A DNA stretch of 48,121 nt from Enterobacterales bacterium. GTDB lineage: Bacteria; Pseudomonadota; Gammaproteobacteria; Enterobacterales; Enterobacteriaceae. The notes under the pieces are model-generated. The model was not told the DNA's origin. It searched no databases and saw nothing but the letters and a program-made list of their open reading frames with translations. Below, in pieces: positions 38,814-47,915 of the stretch (its first letter is position 1; each line of letters opens with the position of its first letter). Location of the stretch: NCBI GenBank assembly GCA_015655145.1, contig JAATFO010000055.1, positions 1 to 48,121 on the forward strand. Direction: 5' to 3'. Both the position numbers and the translations under genes were made by a program.

Positions 38814-39758
38814 CTACTGGCGAGGAAGATCCGCGCGCAGAGTGGGATGCCCACGCAATTTAAGCTGAGCAGTGCCATTTACCACGTGTAAACGCCCTTG
38901 TGCGCCAAGGGGAAGAGTAACGGTATCTGGATCGTGACCAAATGCAAGACCGCAGATCACTGGCAACCCCGTGGCATCACGCAGTGTTTGCCATGCAGTA
39001 TCAAAACTAAAACCGTCATCATAATCCGTTAGTTTTATCCCGCTAAAGTTGCCGATGACAATTGCACGTTGACGAGCGAGAACACCGCTTTGATGCAACT
39101 GCAATAACATGCGTTCAACACGAAACGGGTGTTCATTAATATCCTCGATCACCAAAATACCGTCGTCAATGTGCGGGAACCATGGCGTGCCGGTAAGCGT
39201 CATGATCATCGCCAGATTACCGCCCCATACCGTTCCTTCGATCGGCGGCAGATCGACGGTATGACTTTTCCATGTCAGCGTGAACTCAGGACAGGTGATA
39301 GCTTGCCAGAAATGTTCGAGCGTAAAATCAGATAACGCCTCTGCGCCGAAATTGCTGCAAAGCATTGGTCCACTGAACGTCACCAACCCACATTTTGCCA
39401 GTAACGCCAGTTGCAAGGCCGTGAAATCACTGTGACCGCAAATTGCAAGAGGTTGATGATTCAGACGATGTTGCAGACCAGCATAATCAATCTGAGCCAG
39501 TAATCGCGTTACACCATACCCACCGCGCACTGCCAGAATGATATCGGGAAGGGAGGTCAGGTGCGCCAGTTCATTAATATCCTGTAAACGGGCCTCATCA
39601 CTGCCGGCAAAACGCTGAAAGCGTCGCGTCAGAACGGCGGTATTTTCTAATCTGTGGCCTGCCCCTGACAGATACTTTACCGCGCGAGCAGCAGCATGTT
39701 GGTTATAACAATAGCCGGAAGGGGCGAGCAGTCGAATAGTACGTGAAACAGGCATCAT
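38814..39758 (-). CDS. ldcA: LdcA, L,D-carboxypeptidase
   Basis: Cytosolic murein tetrapeptide carboxypeptidase of peptidoglycan recycling (family S66); it removes the terminal D-Ala. The nucleophile is Ser110 in ICGHSDFTALQ. VRGGYGVTRLL, GTVWGGNLAMI, VIEDINEHPFRVERML (with the catalytic Glu) and FGHDPDTVTLPLG (with the catalytic His) are in order. 314 aa, ten longer than E. coli at the C-terminus. It is divergent from emtA, as in E. coli. Confidence 0.96.
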   Translation of the reverse strand: MMPVSRTIRLLAPSGYCYNQHAAARAVKYLSGAGHRLENTAVLTRRFQRFAGSDEARLQDINELAHLTSLPDIILAVRGGYGVTRLLAQIDYAGLQHRLNHQPLAICGHSDFTALQLALLAKCGLVTFSGPMLCSNFGAEALSDFTLEHFWQAITCPEFTLTWKSHTVDLPPIEGTVWGGNLAMIMTLTGTPWFPHIDDGILVIEDINEHPFRVERMLLQLHQSGVLARQRAIVIGNFSGIKLTDYDDGFSFDTAWQTLRDATGLPVICGLAFGHDPDTVTLPLGAQGRLHVVNGTAQLKLRGHPTLRADLPRQ

Positions 39759-39982
39759 GCGCAGTTATCTCACTTAACGTAGTAAATTATGGCACCATGT
39801 TCATGCTGTAGGCTGATTTTTACAGTTCTTACTGTCCAGTTTGCCTGATGATGACGAAAAAAAAGCGTGAAGTCACCTCGTGGCGCTGTTATAAACGAAA
39901 TTCAGATAAAAAGTCATGCCCAAAACGGCGTTAATGAGTAATATGAAACCCAGACCAGTGAACTGTGGGGAAGAACAATAGC

Positions 39983-40615
39983 GTGAAAATTCGATCGCTC
40001 GTATTATCTGCTCTTCTACTGGCAGGTTGCGCCAGTGAATCACCAAAGCCAACCGTATTGGAGAAAACCGCGGCATTTAACCGTGAACCGATGGGAAAAA
40101 GTTCCCATGCATGGTCGTTGTTTACCGAGAGTGCTTCCAGCCATTACGGTGTGGATGCCCGGCTAATCAACGCAATTATTAATGTGGAGTCCGGTGGCAA
40201 TCCAATGGTAGTTAGCCGTTCGAATGCCATTGGTTTAATGCAAATTAAGGCATCAACCGCCGGGCGGGAAGTTTATCGTACTCAGGGATTGCGAGGGCAG
40301 CCATCTGTTGCCGATCTACGCGACCCGGCAAAAAATATTGATATTGGCACGGCCTATCTGCGTATTTTGCAACAGCAAGTGCTGGCGGGGATTCGTGACC
40401 CGGAAACATTACGTTATGCTACCATTGTTTCCTATGCTAATGGGGCTGGCGCATTACTGCGGACGTTTTCACGCGATCGTGATCGTGCGATCGCGATGAT
40501 TAATGCGATGTCACCGGACGAGTTTTACCAACATGTGCAGAAGAAACATCCGGCATCTCAGGCACCACGCTATTTATGGAAAGTCAACACCGTTTATAGC
40601 ACGCTTTCATCATGA
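39983..40615 (+). CDS. emtA: EmtA (MltE), membrane-bound endo-lytic transglycosylase
   Basis: Outer-membrane lipoprotein that cleaves glycan strands of peptidoglycan, forming 1,6-anhydro ends. Lipobox LLAGC gives Cys16. The SLT domain has the catalytic Glu69 in INVESGGNP, SNAIGLMQIKAS, NIDIGTAYLRIL and VSYANGAGALLRTFS. The start is GTG 39983, 9 bases after GGGGAAG, giving 210 aa; the six extra upstream codons are not needed. Its products are recycled by NagZ and LdcA encoded in this window. Confidence 0.95.
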   Translation: MKIRSLVLSALLLAGCASESPKPTVLEKTAAFNREPMGKSSHAWSLFTESASSHYGVDARLINAIINVESGGNPMVVSRSNAIGLMQIKASTAGREVYRTQGLRGQPSVADLRDPAKNIDIGTAYLRILQQQVLAGIRDPETLRYATIVSYANGAGALLRTFSRDRDRAIAMINAMSPDEFYQHVQKKHPASQAPRYLWKVNTVYSTLSS

Positions 40616-41084
40616 GTCGCGCACTCCGGTATCTATCTCGTTGCCTGCATAATTGCCGGAGCTTCTCTTTGCTGCGTCCGCAAGGCAGCGGGGATGCAAC
40701 GCTGTTTCAGCCGGATTTGGCACGCGTGATGCGTGTCGGCCAGCAAAGCTGAGCCGCACACTGGCAAGGTGTCTTATTTCGTCCTTTTTTATTTTAAAGG
40801 ATTCGTCGAATCATGGTTGATCACCGCTTGTTTCCATGGCGGGCATTGTGACAAAATGTTGCCATCTCGTAAGCTAAATTTAAACATTCAACTCAATTAA
40901 TGAAAATTTGTAAGATGTTATGGTGCTGTATTGTTCGTGATCCTTATTTATATATAATGAGAGAATATTAAAAAGTACGCTTCTTATTTTTCCCTTCTGA
41001 TATATTCCATAAAGAAGGTATGGTTGTTATTTTATCTGGTAATAAGCAATGAGCAAATACTTATATATTTTTTAGGGTATTATT
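40616..41084. other. intergenic region upstream of the TonB receptor
   Basis: Left part: a possible 46-codon frame overlapping the emtA stop by ATGA (40612-40752), not convincing. Middle: a small dyad CCTTT/AAAGG at 40783-40800. Right part: very AT-rich, holding the receptor promoter. No clear Fur box is seen, only a weak AATGAGAGAATATT over the -10. Confidence 0.55.
40931..40958 (+). promoter_or_regulatory. candidate promoter of the TonB receptor
   Basis: TTGTTC (40931-40936), 16 bases, TATAAT (40953-40958). It would give a 5' leader of about 120 bases. The sequence over the -10 (AATGAGAGAATATT) is loosely Fur-like but well below consensus. Confidence 0.45.
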
Positions 41085-43490
41085 ATGCTCAAATTTTCAT
41101 CGCGTCAGGGATTGTTTAAAAAGTCCATTGTCACCGGGACATTATTAGCCACCACAGTCAGCATCACTTTTTCTTATGCAGAAGAACACGACATTGTTTC
41201 TGATGTCGCTAAGTCAGATAAACACATGGTGCCGCGTTTATCCGGTAAGAAAAAAAGCCAAACTGATGCCGTTATGACGGTAACCGCCAGCACGCCGAAA
41301 AAAGAAGCGGGCAGTAAAACCTCAATTACCGCTGATGAATTACAAAGAAAAGGGGCGAATGATTTTGGTAGTGTCATGCGCTATGAACCATTGATTAGTG
41401 CCACAGGTGTTAACGGCGGATCGTCAAACGGAAAAAGTGGCTTCGATCGTAGTGGGTATACCGGTTATAATATTCGTGGCCTGGAAAGTAACCGTGTTGG
41501 GCTGGATGTTGATGATATTCCCCAACCAGATGCAACCGGGCGTAGTTATGTCAGCCGCGCCGGGCTTAATACCTTTGGCATTGGCAGGGATTATATTGAC
41601 CCTTATATGTATGGTCAGGTCGATATTGAATCCGGGGCGACATCAACTTCCCGGGCGAATACCTCTATCGGCGGCGCGGTTTCATTTTTACCGAAATCGG
41701 CAGATGATTATTTATCACCGGATAAACACAGTAGTTTTAATTATCAAAGTGATTACGACTCATCAAATCGTAGCTGGCACAATGGGATTATGGCCGCCGG
41801 CGGTGATGAAACGCTGCGAGGCGTGCTGGTATACAGCCGCAGGGATGGCCAGCAGACACGTAACAACAGCGATACCCACAACGCCTGGCCCGCCAACTGG
41901 CACTCCAACGCGCTGTTGGCATCGGGTATCTGGCAGCCGAATGATGAACATAAATTCACCGGTACGGTGGATTATTATGATAAAACCAATCATACCCATT
42001 ATGGTAGCTGGAATGACGAAGGCAGTGCTATTAGCGGCACCACGCAACAACAGAGCAACACGCGTCGCTGGGGAGTGAGTCTGAAAGATGAATGGACGCC
42101 GGAAGATGCCTATGTCGACAGCGTGGTATCAAAAATCTTTTATCAGAAAACCGAGGCGCATGACAATACCTACATGCCAGCGGACATTGGTATGGAACGG
42201 GTCTATTCCGATTACAATGTTCACACCTTTGGCGGTGAAACGCAGGCAGGAAAAACACTGGGTCGTCATACGCTGAGTGGTGGATTGAATGCACGCTTTA
42301 CCGAGACTGAACGGCCTTTCCGTCAGGAGCCGGCCCCGGACACGTATAGTGTTATTATGCAACCGGCAGCAGACAGCCGCAGTTATGTGTTGGGCGGGTT
42401 TGTACAGGATCGCATTCAGTTTGATCTGGCTGATCACGATTTTGCTATTGTGCCGGGAGTGCGGGTGACGCACCAGAGTATTAAGCCACAGAATTTGTCT
42501 GCACTGGCTAATGGCAGCAATGTACTGGATGGTTCTGAAGTCGACACCTTGTATGGCAAGACCAATACGGATACCAAAGTTCTGCCATCGCTCAGCTTCC
42601 TGTATGATATTACGCCGAAACTGATGACTTATTTGCAATATAAACGCGGCGCACAATTTCCGAACGACAGCCAGCTTTATGGTTCATGGAATTTGGGATC
42701 CAGTTATGCCGGCCCACTACAATATGCATTAATTGGTAATACCAATTTAAAAACCGAAACCAGCAATAACCTGGAATGGGGCATGAAAGGGGATGTGACC
42801 GACGGTGTGACATTACACACTGCGCTGTTTTACAACAGCTATAAAAACTTCATTGCCTATACCCGCTATACCCGTGCAGGAAACCCTGCGCTGTTCAGCA
42901 ATGTACCCTCGAATATTTACACGATTTATCAGGCGGAAAATCGTGACAAGGCCTATATCTATGGCGGTGAAATCAGTGCGCGGATGGATTTTGGCGCCTG
43001 GTATGAAGAGGTCAATGGTCTGAGCGCGATAGTGGCGTTGGGCTATAACGAAGGTAAATCTAAGTCCAGCTATTTGGGTGATAAATACGTTGATATCGAC
43101 AGCGTGGCACCGATGAAGGCCATTCTGGGTGTGTCATGGGATGATCCGGCGAAACGTTACGGCGCGGCTATCACAGCAACCTTTGTGAAAGGGAAACGCG
43201 CAACAGAAACAAACCGTCAGAGCTATACTAACACCGGCAGTGCACTGACCGAGTCCACCAGTGAATATATGCGTGTTCCTGGCTACGGAATGGTAGATAT
43301 GACGGCATACTGGCAAGTGGCGAAGCATGTCAAAGTCAGTGGTGGTGTCTATAATCTGACCGACAGAAAATATTGGGATTATCTCAGTAGTCGTGATTTA
43401 AGCATATCCACCAATCAGGATGCCTATGATAAGGCTCTGGCTGTTATGCCTGGCCGGAGTTGGCAGTTGGGAGTGAATATTGATTTCTAA
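41085..43490 (+). CDS. TonB-dependent outer-membrane receptor, haem/haemoglobin type
   Basis: 801-aa outer-membrane barrel. A signal peptide of about 32 residues (IVTGTLLATTVSITFSYA) is followed by a TonB-box-like DAVMTVTAS near 61-69, then the plug with FGSVMRYEPLISATGVNGG and YTGYNIRGLESNRVGLDVDD, SIGGAVSFLPKS, and a long barrel with NLKTETSNNLEWGMKG, NLTDRKYWDY and a terminal phenylalanine (GVNIDF). The plug sequence and size fit the haemoglobin/haem receptor branch (HasR/HemR/HgbA-like). No haem ABC transporter or hemophore lies beside it. Substrate is inferred; it could also take another porphyrin. A leader of about 120 AT-rich bases precedes it. Confidence 0.88.
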   Translation: MLKFSSRQGLFKKSIVTGTLLATTVSITFSYAEEHDIVSDVAKSDKHMVPRLSGKKKSQTDAVMTVTASTPKKEAGSKTSITADELQRKGANDFGSVMRYEPLISATGVNGGSSNGKSGFDRSGYTGYNIRGLESNRVGLDVDDIPQPDATGRSYVSRAGLNTFGIGRDYIDPYMYGQVDIESGATSTSRANTSIGGAVSFLPKSADDYLSPDKHSSFNYQSDYDSSNRSWHNGIMAAGGDETLRGVLVYSRRDGQQTRNNSDTHNAWPANWHSNALLASGIWQPNDEHKFTGTVDYYDKTNHTHYGSWNDEGSAISGTTQQQSNTRRWGVSLKDEWTPEDAYVDSVVSKIFYQKTEAHDNTYMPADIGMERVYSDYNVHTFGGETQAGKTLGRHTLSGGLNARFTETERPFRQEPAPDTYSVIMQPAADSRSYVLGGFVQDRIQFDLADHDFAIVPGVRVTHQSIKPQNLSALANGSNVLDGSEVDTLYGKTNTDTKVLPSLSFLYDITPKLMTYLQYKRGAQFPNDSQLYGSWNLGSSYAGPLQYALIGNTNLKTETSNNLEWGMKGDVTDGVTLHTALFYNSYKNFIAYTRYTRAGNPALFSNVPSNIYTIYQAENRDKAYIYGGEISARMDFGAWYEEVNGLSAIVALGYNEGKSKSSYLGDKYVDIDSVAPMKAILGVSWDDPAKRYGAAITATFVKGKRATETNRQSYTNTGSALTESTSEYMRVPGYGMVDMTAYWQVAKHVKVSGGVYNLTDRKYWDYLSSRDLSISTNQDAYDKALAVMPGRSWQLGVNIDF

Positions 43491-43501
43491 TTGCTAAACA
43501 T

Positions 43502-43523
43502 GCCGCGCAATGCGCGGCCTTTC
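43502..43523 (+). terminator. terminator of the TonB receptor gene
   Basis: GCCGCGC (43502-43508), AAT, GCGCGGC (43512-43518), then CTTTC. A strong stem with a short T stretch, 12 bases after the stop codon. Confidence 0.75.
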
Positions 43524-43609
43524 GTTATGGCTTACTGATGTTATTTTTTCATGGATGAATGACATTTATATGATTCAGCATCGGTTTCACTGGCTCTGGC
43601 GAAACCGCC

Positions 43610-43903
43610 TTATTCCGGGTGACGGGTAGTGTCCGTATGCCCGAGGGGCCGCTCAGGAAAACTGTGATCACGCACTCGCCTTTTTATCTCGGCAGCATCT
43701 GGAAAGCCGCCATGGATTTTCCTGTCCCAGATAACCTCGCCGTCGATGGTTATCACATAAACACCACCTGTTCCGGGTATCAGCGTCACTGCCGCGAGAT
43801 CAGTACTGAAGGTACTCAGCAGTTCCTGCGCCATCCACGAAGCGCGTAACAGCCAGTGACATTGAGAACAGTAGTTAATCGTAATAATGGGGGTTTTTTG
43901 CAT
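43610..43903 (-). CDS. SelT/SelW/SelH (Rdx) family protein
   Basis: 97-aa thioredoxin-like protein of the Rdx family (bacterial relatives of selenoprotein W, with Cys in place of Sec). The CxxC motif is CSQC at about residues 12-15, followed by HWLLRASWMAQELLSTF. PGTGGVYVITIDGEVIWDRK, GGFPDAAEIKRRVRD and PLGHTD are standard for the family. The role is presumably redox, with unknown partner. I use ATG 43903, with GAGG ten bases upstream; the ORF can begin three codons earlier. A Zur-like half-site lies about 70 bases upstream. Confidence 0.9.
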   Translation of the reverse strand: MQKTPIITINYCSQCHWLLRASWMAQELLSTFSTDLAAVTLIPGTGGVYVITIDGEVIWDRKIHGGFPDAAEIKRRVRDHSFPERPLGHTDTTRHPE

Positions 43904-44214
43904 GTCAAACAAACCTCAGCGATGACCAATAAACGTACCCAACGCCGGAAAGAGACCGTAGGTGGGTGCGAAAAATGTTATAGTATGGACATTAATATAA
44001 TTAAATACAATGTGTTACATCGTTTTAGCCACTGTGGTGGTGCCAACCTCTGGCACGGAATGTACAGATACTACAGGGTTAACATGATGTCAGATCTCTG
44101 TTTATTGTTTGTTTAAAATAGCGATATCTGTAATTACAGGGTGAAAATCCTGGCCTATACTTACCCGGTGATGTTAAATCAGATAATAAGTAACAAAACC
44201 AAAGGAGAGCAAGA
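43904..44214. other. intergenic region between the SelW-like and DUF883 genes
   Basis: 310 AT-rich bases serving two divergent genes. At 43972-43994 a sequence AAAATGTTATAGTAT matches the left half and centre of the Zur box but has a poor right half. The DUF883 ribosome binding site AAAGGAG lies at the right edge. No gene is called. Confidence 0.5.
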
Positions 44215-44412
44215 ATGTTTTCAACGCGAGATGCCCGTAAAAACCTGGAATCTGTGCAGGAACGTTCGAGCGAAGTCAGTGAGCGTGTTGGCGATGCATT
44301 ACAGAGTGCCGCAAGTCACTCCTGTGCCTACCTGAAAAATAATCCATGGGCTGGCGTAGGCTTGGGTGCTGCGCTGGGTCTATTGGTTGGTGTGTTAATC
44401 AGCAAAAAGTAA
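44215..44412 (+). CDS. DUF883 (YqjD/ElaB-type) membrane-anchored protein
   Basis: 65-aa protein with an amphipathic N-terminal helix (ESVQERSSEVSERVGDAL) and a C-terminal membrane segment, NNPWAGVGLGAALGLLVGVL, ending ISKK. This layout matches the YqjD/ElaB/YgaM group, which are C-tail-anchored inner-membrane proteins that bind ribosomes in stationary phase; this copy is short because the N-terminal coil is reduced. ATG has AAAGGAG upstream. GlsB-like gene follows 10 bases later, so they probably form a two-gene stress operon. Confidence 0.85.
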   Translation: MFSTRDARKNLESVQERSSEVSERVGDALQSAASHSCAYLKNNPWAGVGLGAALGLLVGVLISKK

Positions 44413-44422
44413 GGAGCAGTAA

Positions 44423-44671
44423 ATGGGCATTCTTTCATGGATTATCTTTGGCCTGGTCGCCGGTATTATTGCGAAATGGATTATGCCAGGTAAGGATGGC
44501 GGTGGTTTTATTATTACCGTTGTTCTGGGGGTTATCGGTGCTGTTGTGGGGGGCTGGATCAGCACTTTCTTCGGTTTCGGCAAAGTCGATGGTTTCAACT
44601 TCGGCAGCTTTGTGGTGGCAGTCATTGGCGCCATTGTCGTGCTGTGGATCTATCGCAAGGTCAGAAGCTGA
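44423..44671 (+). CDS. GlsB/YeaQ/YmgE family membrane protein
   Basis: 82-aa protein almost wholly hydrophobic, with three membrane segments (about 3-20, 28-48, 58-77). GLVAGIIAKWIMPGKDGGGF and VLGVIGAVVGGWIS are the family signature, often labelled transglycosylase-associated protein, although no enzyme activity is known. Members are induced in general stress and stationary phase. It is the second gene after the DUF883 gene and is followed by a structured region and a terminator. Confidence 0.93.
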   Translation: MGILSWIIFGLVAGIIAKWIMPGKDGGGFIITVVLGVIGAVVGGWISTFFGFGKVDGFNFGSFVVAVIGAIVVLWIYRKVRS

Positions 44672-44759
44672 CCGATAAGTTGTTATACGCGAAATAATTC
44701 GGATTGCAGGAAGGCGGCTGGCAAAGGAATGACGAATCATTAGAATGTCGCTGACGGCG

Positions 44760-44790
44760 GCCCCGGAGGGGGCGAGGCTCAGGGAGAGCC
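44760..44790 (+). other. GC-rich double hairpin downstream of the GlsB-like gene
   Basis: GCCCC-GGAG-GGGGC (44760-44773) followed by GGCTC-AGGGA-GAGCC (44776-44790). It lies between the stop codon and the terminator at 44852, so it could be a 3' UTR element or part of a small RNA. Not matched to a known RNA. Confidence 0.35.
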
Positions 44791-44851
44791 GGATAACGTC
44801 GCCAACCTACCAGCAACCTGAAGTATGTCGAAGGTAATAATGAATAATCAG

Positions 44852-44873
44852 GGAGGCATTCGCCTCCTTTTTT
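44852..44873 (+). terminator. rho-independent terminator
   Basis: GGAGGC-ATTC-GCCTCC followed by six T, a classical terminator. It closes the DUF883-GlsB unit or a separate small RNA, 180 bases after the GlsB-like stop. Confidence 0.9.
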
Positions 44874-44902
44874 ATTGGCTATGAATCTCAATAGGCGCCA
44901 TT

Positions 44903-46578
44903 TCACTGTGTCGCTTTTTTAATATCGCCAACATTATTGCAGGTCAATCCTTTCGGGCAGTACAAGTCCATTAATTTCAGCGTGACGCCATTGGTCCAGC
45001 CAAAGCCATCCTGCAACGGGTATTCACCGCCGCTGCCACCACCCAGTCCTGCGCCTTCGACAACATATTTTTCCACCAGCTTATGTTCTTTGTCATAGGT
45101 GGTTTGCACATTATCAAGGAAACGCATGCCAATTTCTTTGGCCAGCGTTTGTTGCCCATAAAGGTTAAGGCCTTCAACCGCCACCCATTGTAATGGCGCC
45201 CAGCCGTTGGGGGCATCCCATTGCTGGCCGCTATTGACATTGGTGGTCACTAACCCCCCTTTTTTCACCAACTGTTTTTTGACCGCTATGCTGGTGCGAG
45301 CGGCCTGCTTATCCGAAGCGACGCGCAGATAAAGAGGGAAGAGGGCGGCGGCGGTTAGTTGCTGACGAACACGGCCTTTTTTCCAGTCATAATCGGCATA
45401 CCAGCCATCCTGTTCATTCCACAGATAGTGATTAATCGCGGATTGACGCTTTTGCGCCAGCACGATGAAGTGTTTACTGGCTTCGGGGTGACCGGCCACA
45501 TTATTAGCGCGTGCTAAGGTTTGCTCCAGATGGAATAACAGGGCATTCAGATCAACCGGCACAATCTGTGTGGTCTGAATCGTCGACAAATTATCCGGCG
45601 TAGCAAACCACCGGGAGCTGAAATCCCAGCCGGAGGCCGCGCCAGATCGCAGATCACGGTACAGATCCGCCTGATTGCGATCCGGCGCGTTTAGTGCGGT
45701 AGCGACATCATCCCTGTATGACTCGGTACGAGGCACATCACGGTCATCCCAGTAGCGATTAAGCACCAGCCCCGTCTGAGTTTTACCACGCGCTTGCTGG
45801 CATCGCCTGATTTCACCGTATCAGCATCAGCCATCCAGTAGTCATACTCTTTTTGCAATTGTGGCAAATAGTGGCTGTACACGCTATCGCCCTCATGTTG
45901 TGCCAGAAGGTCAATCATCAGACTAAAAAACGGGGGTTGTGAGCGGCTCAGATAATAGCTCCGGTTGCCATTCGGGATATGACCGTAGTGTGCTAATTGA
46001 TAAGCAAAGTTATCAACCATATCCTGTACGCGGTCCCAGTGACCACTTTCCGCCAGGCCAAGCATGGTGAAATAGCTGTCCCAATAGTAGACCTCACGAA
46101 AGCGGCCGCCAGGCACAACATAAGGTTTTGGCAGTGGCAGCAATGAGTCATTGAGGGGGACGTTATCGGTGGTTCGTGTCAATACCGACCACAGACCATT
46201 GATGTGGGCGCGCAAACTTTGTCCTTCCGGAGGGATATAGTGCGCGCCGTCATCAGGCAGCGTGAAATTAGTGCTAATAAAATATTTCAAATCAAAACTG
46301 CGTTGGCTCTTCTGCATTTGCCAGTCAGCGAGAATGGCGGAGGGATCATACTTTGGTAGCGCGTCGGCAAATGTTTTCTGATCAGGGAATAATTTTGCCG
46401 ACTGCACCGCCGGGTACAAGGGACCAAGAAGGATATCCGGTGGTTGTGGCATAGTGTCCGACATGGCCGCGTGATGATCGGTCCCGGCCTCAACATAGCT
46501 ACTGACTAAAGCCGTACTGATAATCAACGGCAGTAAGAATATTTCTTTCCATTGGCGACAGGCGATTGTTTTCATCAT
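44903..46578 (-). pseudogene. treA: treA, periplasmic trehalase, broken by a one-base frameshift
   Basis: Periplasmic trehalase splits trehalose to two glucoses. The N-terminal frame (46578-45691) has a signal peptide and trehalase signature 1 ([15 protein letters not shown]). The C-terminal frame (45766-44903) has SGWDFSSRW with the catalytic Asp, signature 2 ([12 protein letters not shown]) and [17 protein letters not shown]. The frames join at TTTT 45781-45784 (AAAA on the coding strand): restoring one A gives [17 protein letters not shown], in register with E. coli. So a single A was lost from a homopolymer. Otherwise the gene is full length and close to the family, which suggests a recent loss or a sequencing error. 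Confidence 0.9.
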
Positions 46579-46973
46579 GGGATATGCTCCTTGTCCAGAC
46601 TTGCCCGGTTTGTGTTGCAGGGAAAAATCCCGATATGCTTATTGGGTCTGATCCACGCATCTGCAACTTGCAATAGGGAAGGCATAGTCTGTAAGTTATT
46701 GACCATCCGCATACTTTAGTCGTGATTTTGTTTTTTTTCTGCAAACGGCGAGGGAAGTGTGAGGTAACGAATAATTTTGTTTTGTGCGGGAAAATGCCGC
46801 GGGCATGTAGGTTGGCGGCCAGATTCAGGTTTCCGGTCGGCCTGCCGGATTCCGTCAACATGAAATCAATGTAAACTGATGCATAATCATAATGAGTCGG
46901 GGCATAATCGCCGCGAATAATTTATTTTTCAATGCCGGTATTTCCTCTGGCAAAGAAAGGAAAAGGAAGAAAC
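46579..46973. other. intergenic region between treA and ghrA
   Basis: 395 bases between divergent genes. It contains a T-rich run near 46728-46740 and, near ghrA, TAAACTGATGCATAATCATAATGAG, which may include a -10. No gene and no recognised operator. Confidence 0.5.
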
Positions 46974-47915
46974 GTGGAAATTATTTTCTATCACCCATTT
47001 TTCGATGCTGGCACCTGGAGCAGAGGACTGAAACAACGTTTGCCACAAGCAATGATTCGTGTGTGGCAACCCGGTGATCATGCGCCAGCGGATTATGCAC
47101 TGGTTCGCTCGCCACCGGTCGAGATGTTGCAAGGACGTAACGATCTCAAAGGGGTTTTCGCCCTGGGAGCCGGGGTTGACGATGTTCTCAATCAGATCAA
47201 GCAACATCCTGATATGCTGGCGCCACACATCCCGTTATTTCGCCTTGAGGATACGGGAATGGTGCAGCAAATGCAGGAGTACGCGGTATACACCGTATTG
47301 GGCTGGTTTCGCCGTTTTGATGATTATCAACGGCAAAAACAGCAAGGTGTATGGCAATCGCTACCCAATTATGTGCGTCAGGAATTTACCGTCGGCGTTC
47401 TTGGCGCGGGGGTACTGGGCGGTGGCGTGGCTGAAAGTCTGCACCAGTGGGGTTTCCCGGTGCGTTGCTGGAGTCGTTCCCCAAAACAACTGGCCGGGAT
47501 CACCAGTTTCCATGGCAGGGAGCAAATTAGCACTTTCCTCTCCGGGACGCAGGTGTTGATTAACCTGTTGCCGCATACGCCAGACACTGTCGGTATTATC
47601 AATCGAGCCTTACTGAATCAACTGAATGATGGCGCGTTTGTGCTTAACCTTGCGCGTGGTCCTCACTTGATTGAATCGGATTTGCTGGCGGCGCTGGAAG
47701 AAGGGAAAGTTAGAGCGGCTGCTCTGGATGTCTTTAATCAAGAGCCTCTGGAAGCGGGTCATCCTTTCTGGGCGCATCCGCGGGTGGCCATTACGCCACA
47801 TAATGCTGCGGTCACGTTGCCGGATGTGGCGATGGATTATATCGCTAACGCTATCCGCTTACGTGAAAACGGCGAAATGCCGCCGGGCCGGGTGGACATT
47901 CAGCGCGGTTACTGA
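46974..47915 (+). CDS. ghrA: GhrA glyoxylate/hydroxypyruvate reductase A
   Basis: Cytosolic NADPH-dependent 2-hydroxyacid dehydrogenase that reduces glyoxylate and hydroxypyruvate. The Rossmann motif GAGVLG is at 144-149, and the catalytic trio is Arg228 (NLARG), Glu257 (FNQEPLE) and His276 (TPHNAAV). Substrate-side [18 protein letters not shown] also fits. I start at GTG 46974, just after AAGGAAGA, giving 313 aa against 312 in E. coli; the frame extends upstream to 46932, but those codons do not match the family. In E. coli ycdX follows; I see no trace of it in the 200 bases remaining. Confidence 0.95.
   Translation: MEIIFYHPFFDAGTWSRGLKQRLPQAMIRVWQPGDHAPADYALVRSPPVEMLQGRNDLKGVFALGAGVDDVLNQIKQHPDMLAPHIPLFRLEDTGMVQQMQEYAVYTVLGWFRRFDDYQRQKQQGVWQSLPNYVRQEFTVGVLGAGVLGGGVAESLHQWGFPVRCWSRSPKQLAGITSFHGREQISTFLSGTQVLINLLPHTPDTVGIINRALLNQLNDGAFVLNLARGPHLIESDLLAALEEGKVRAAALDVFNQEPLEAGHPFWAHPRVAITPHNAAVTLPDVAMDYIANAIRLRENGEMPPGRVDIQRGY

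Noticed and set aside
40905..40930. ATGTTAT upstream of the TonB receptor as a Zur site
   Set aside because: Only one 7-base half is present, with no matching right arm.
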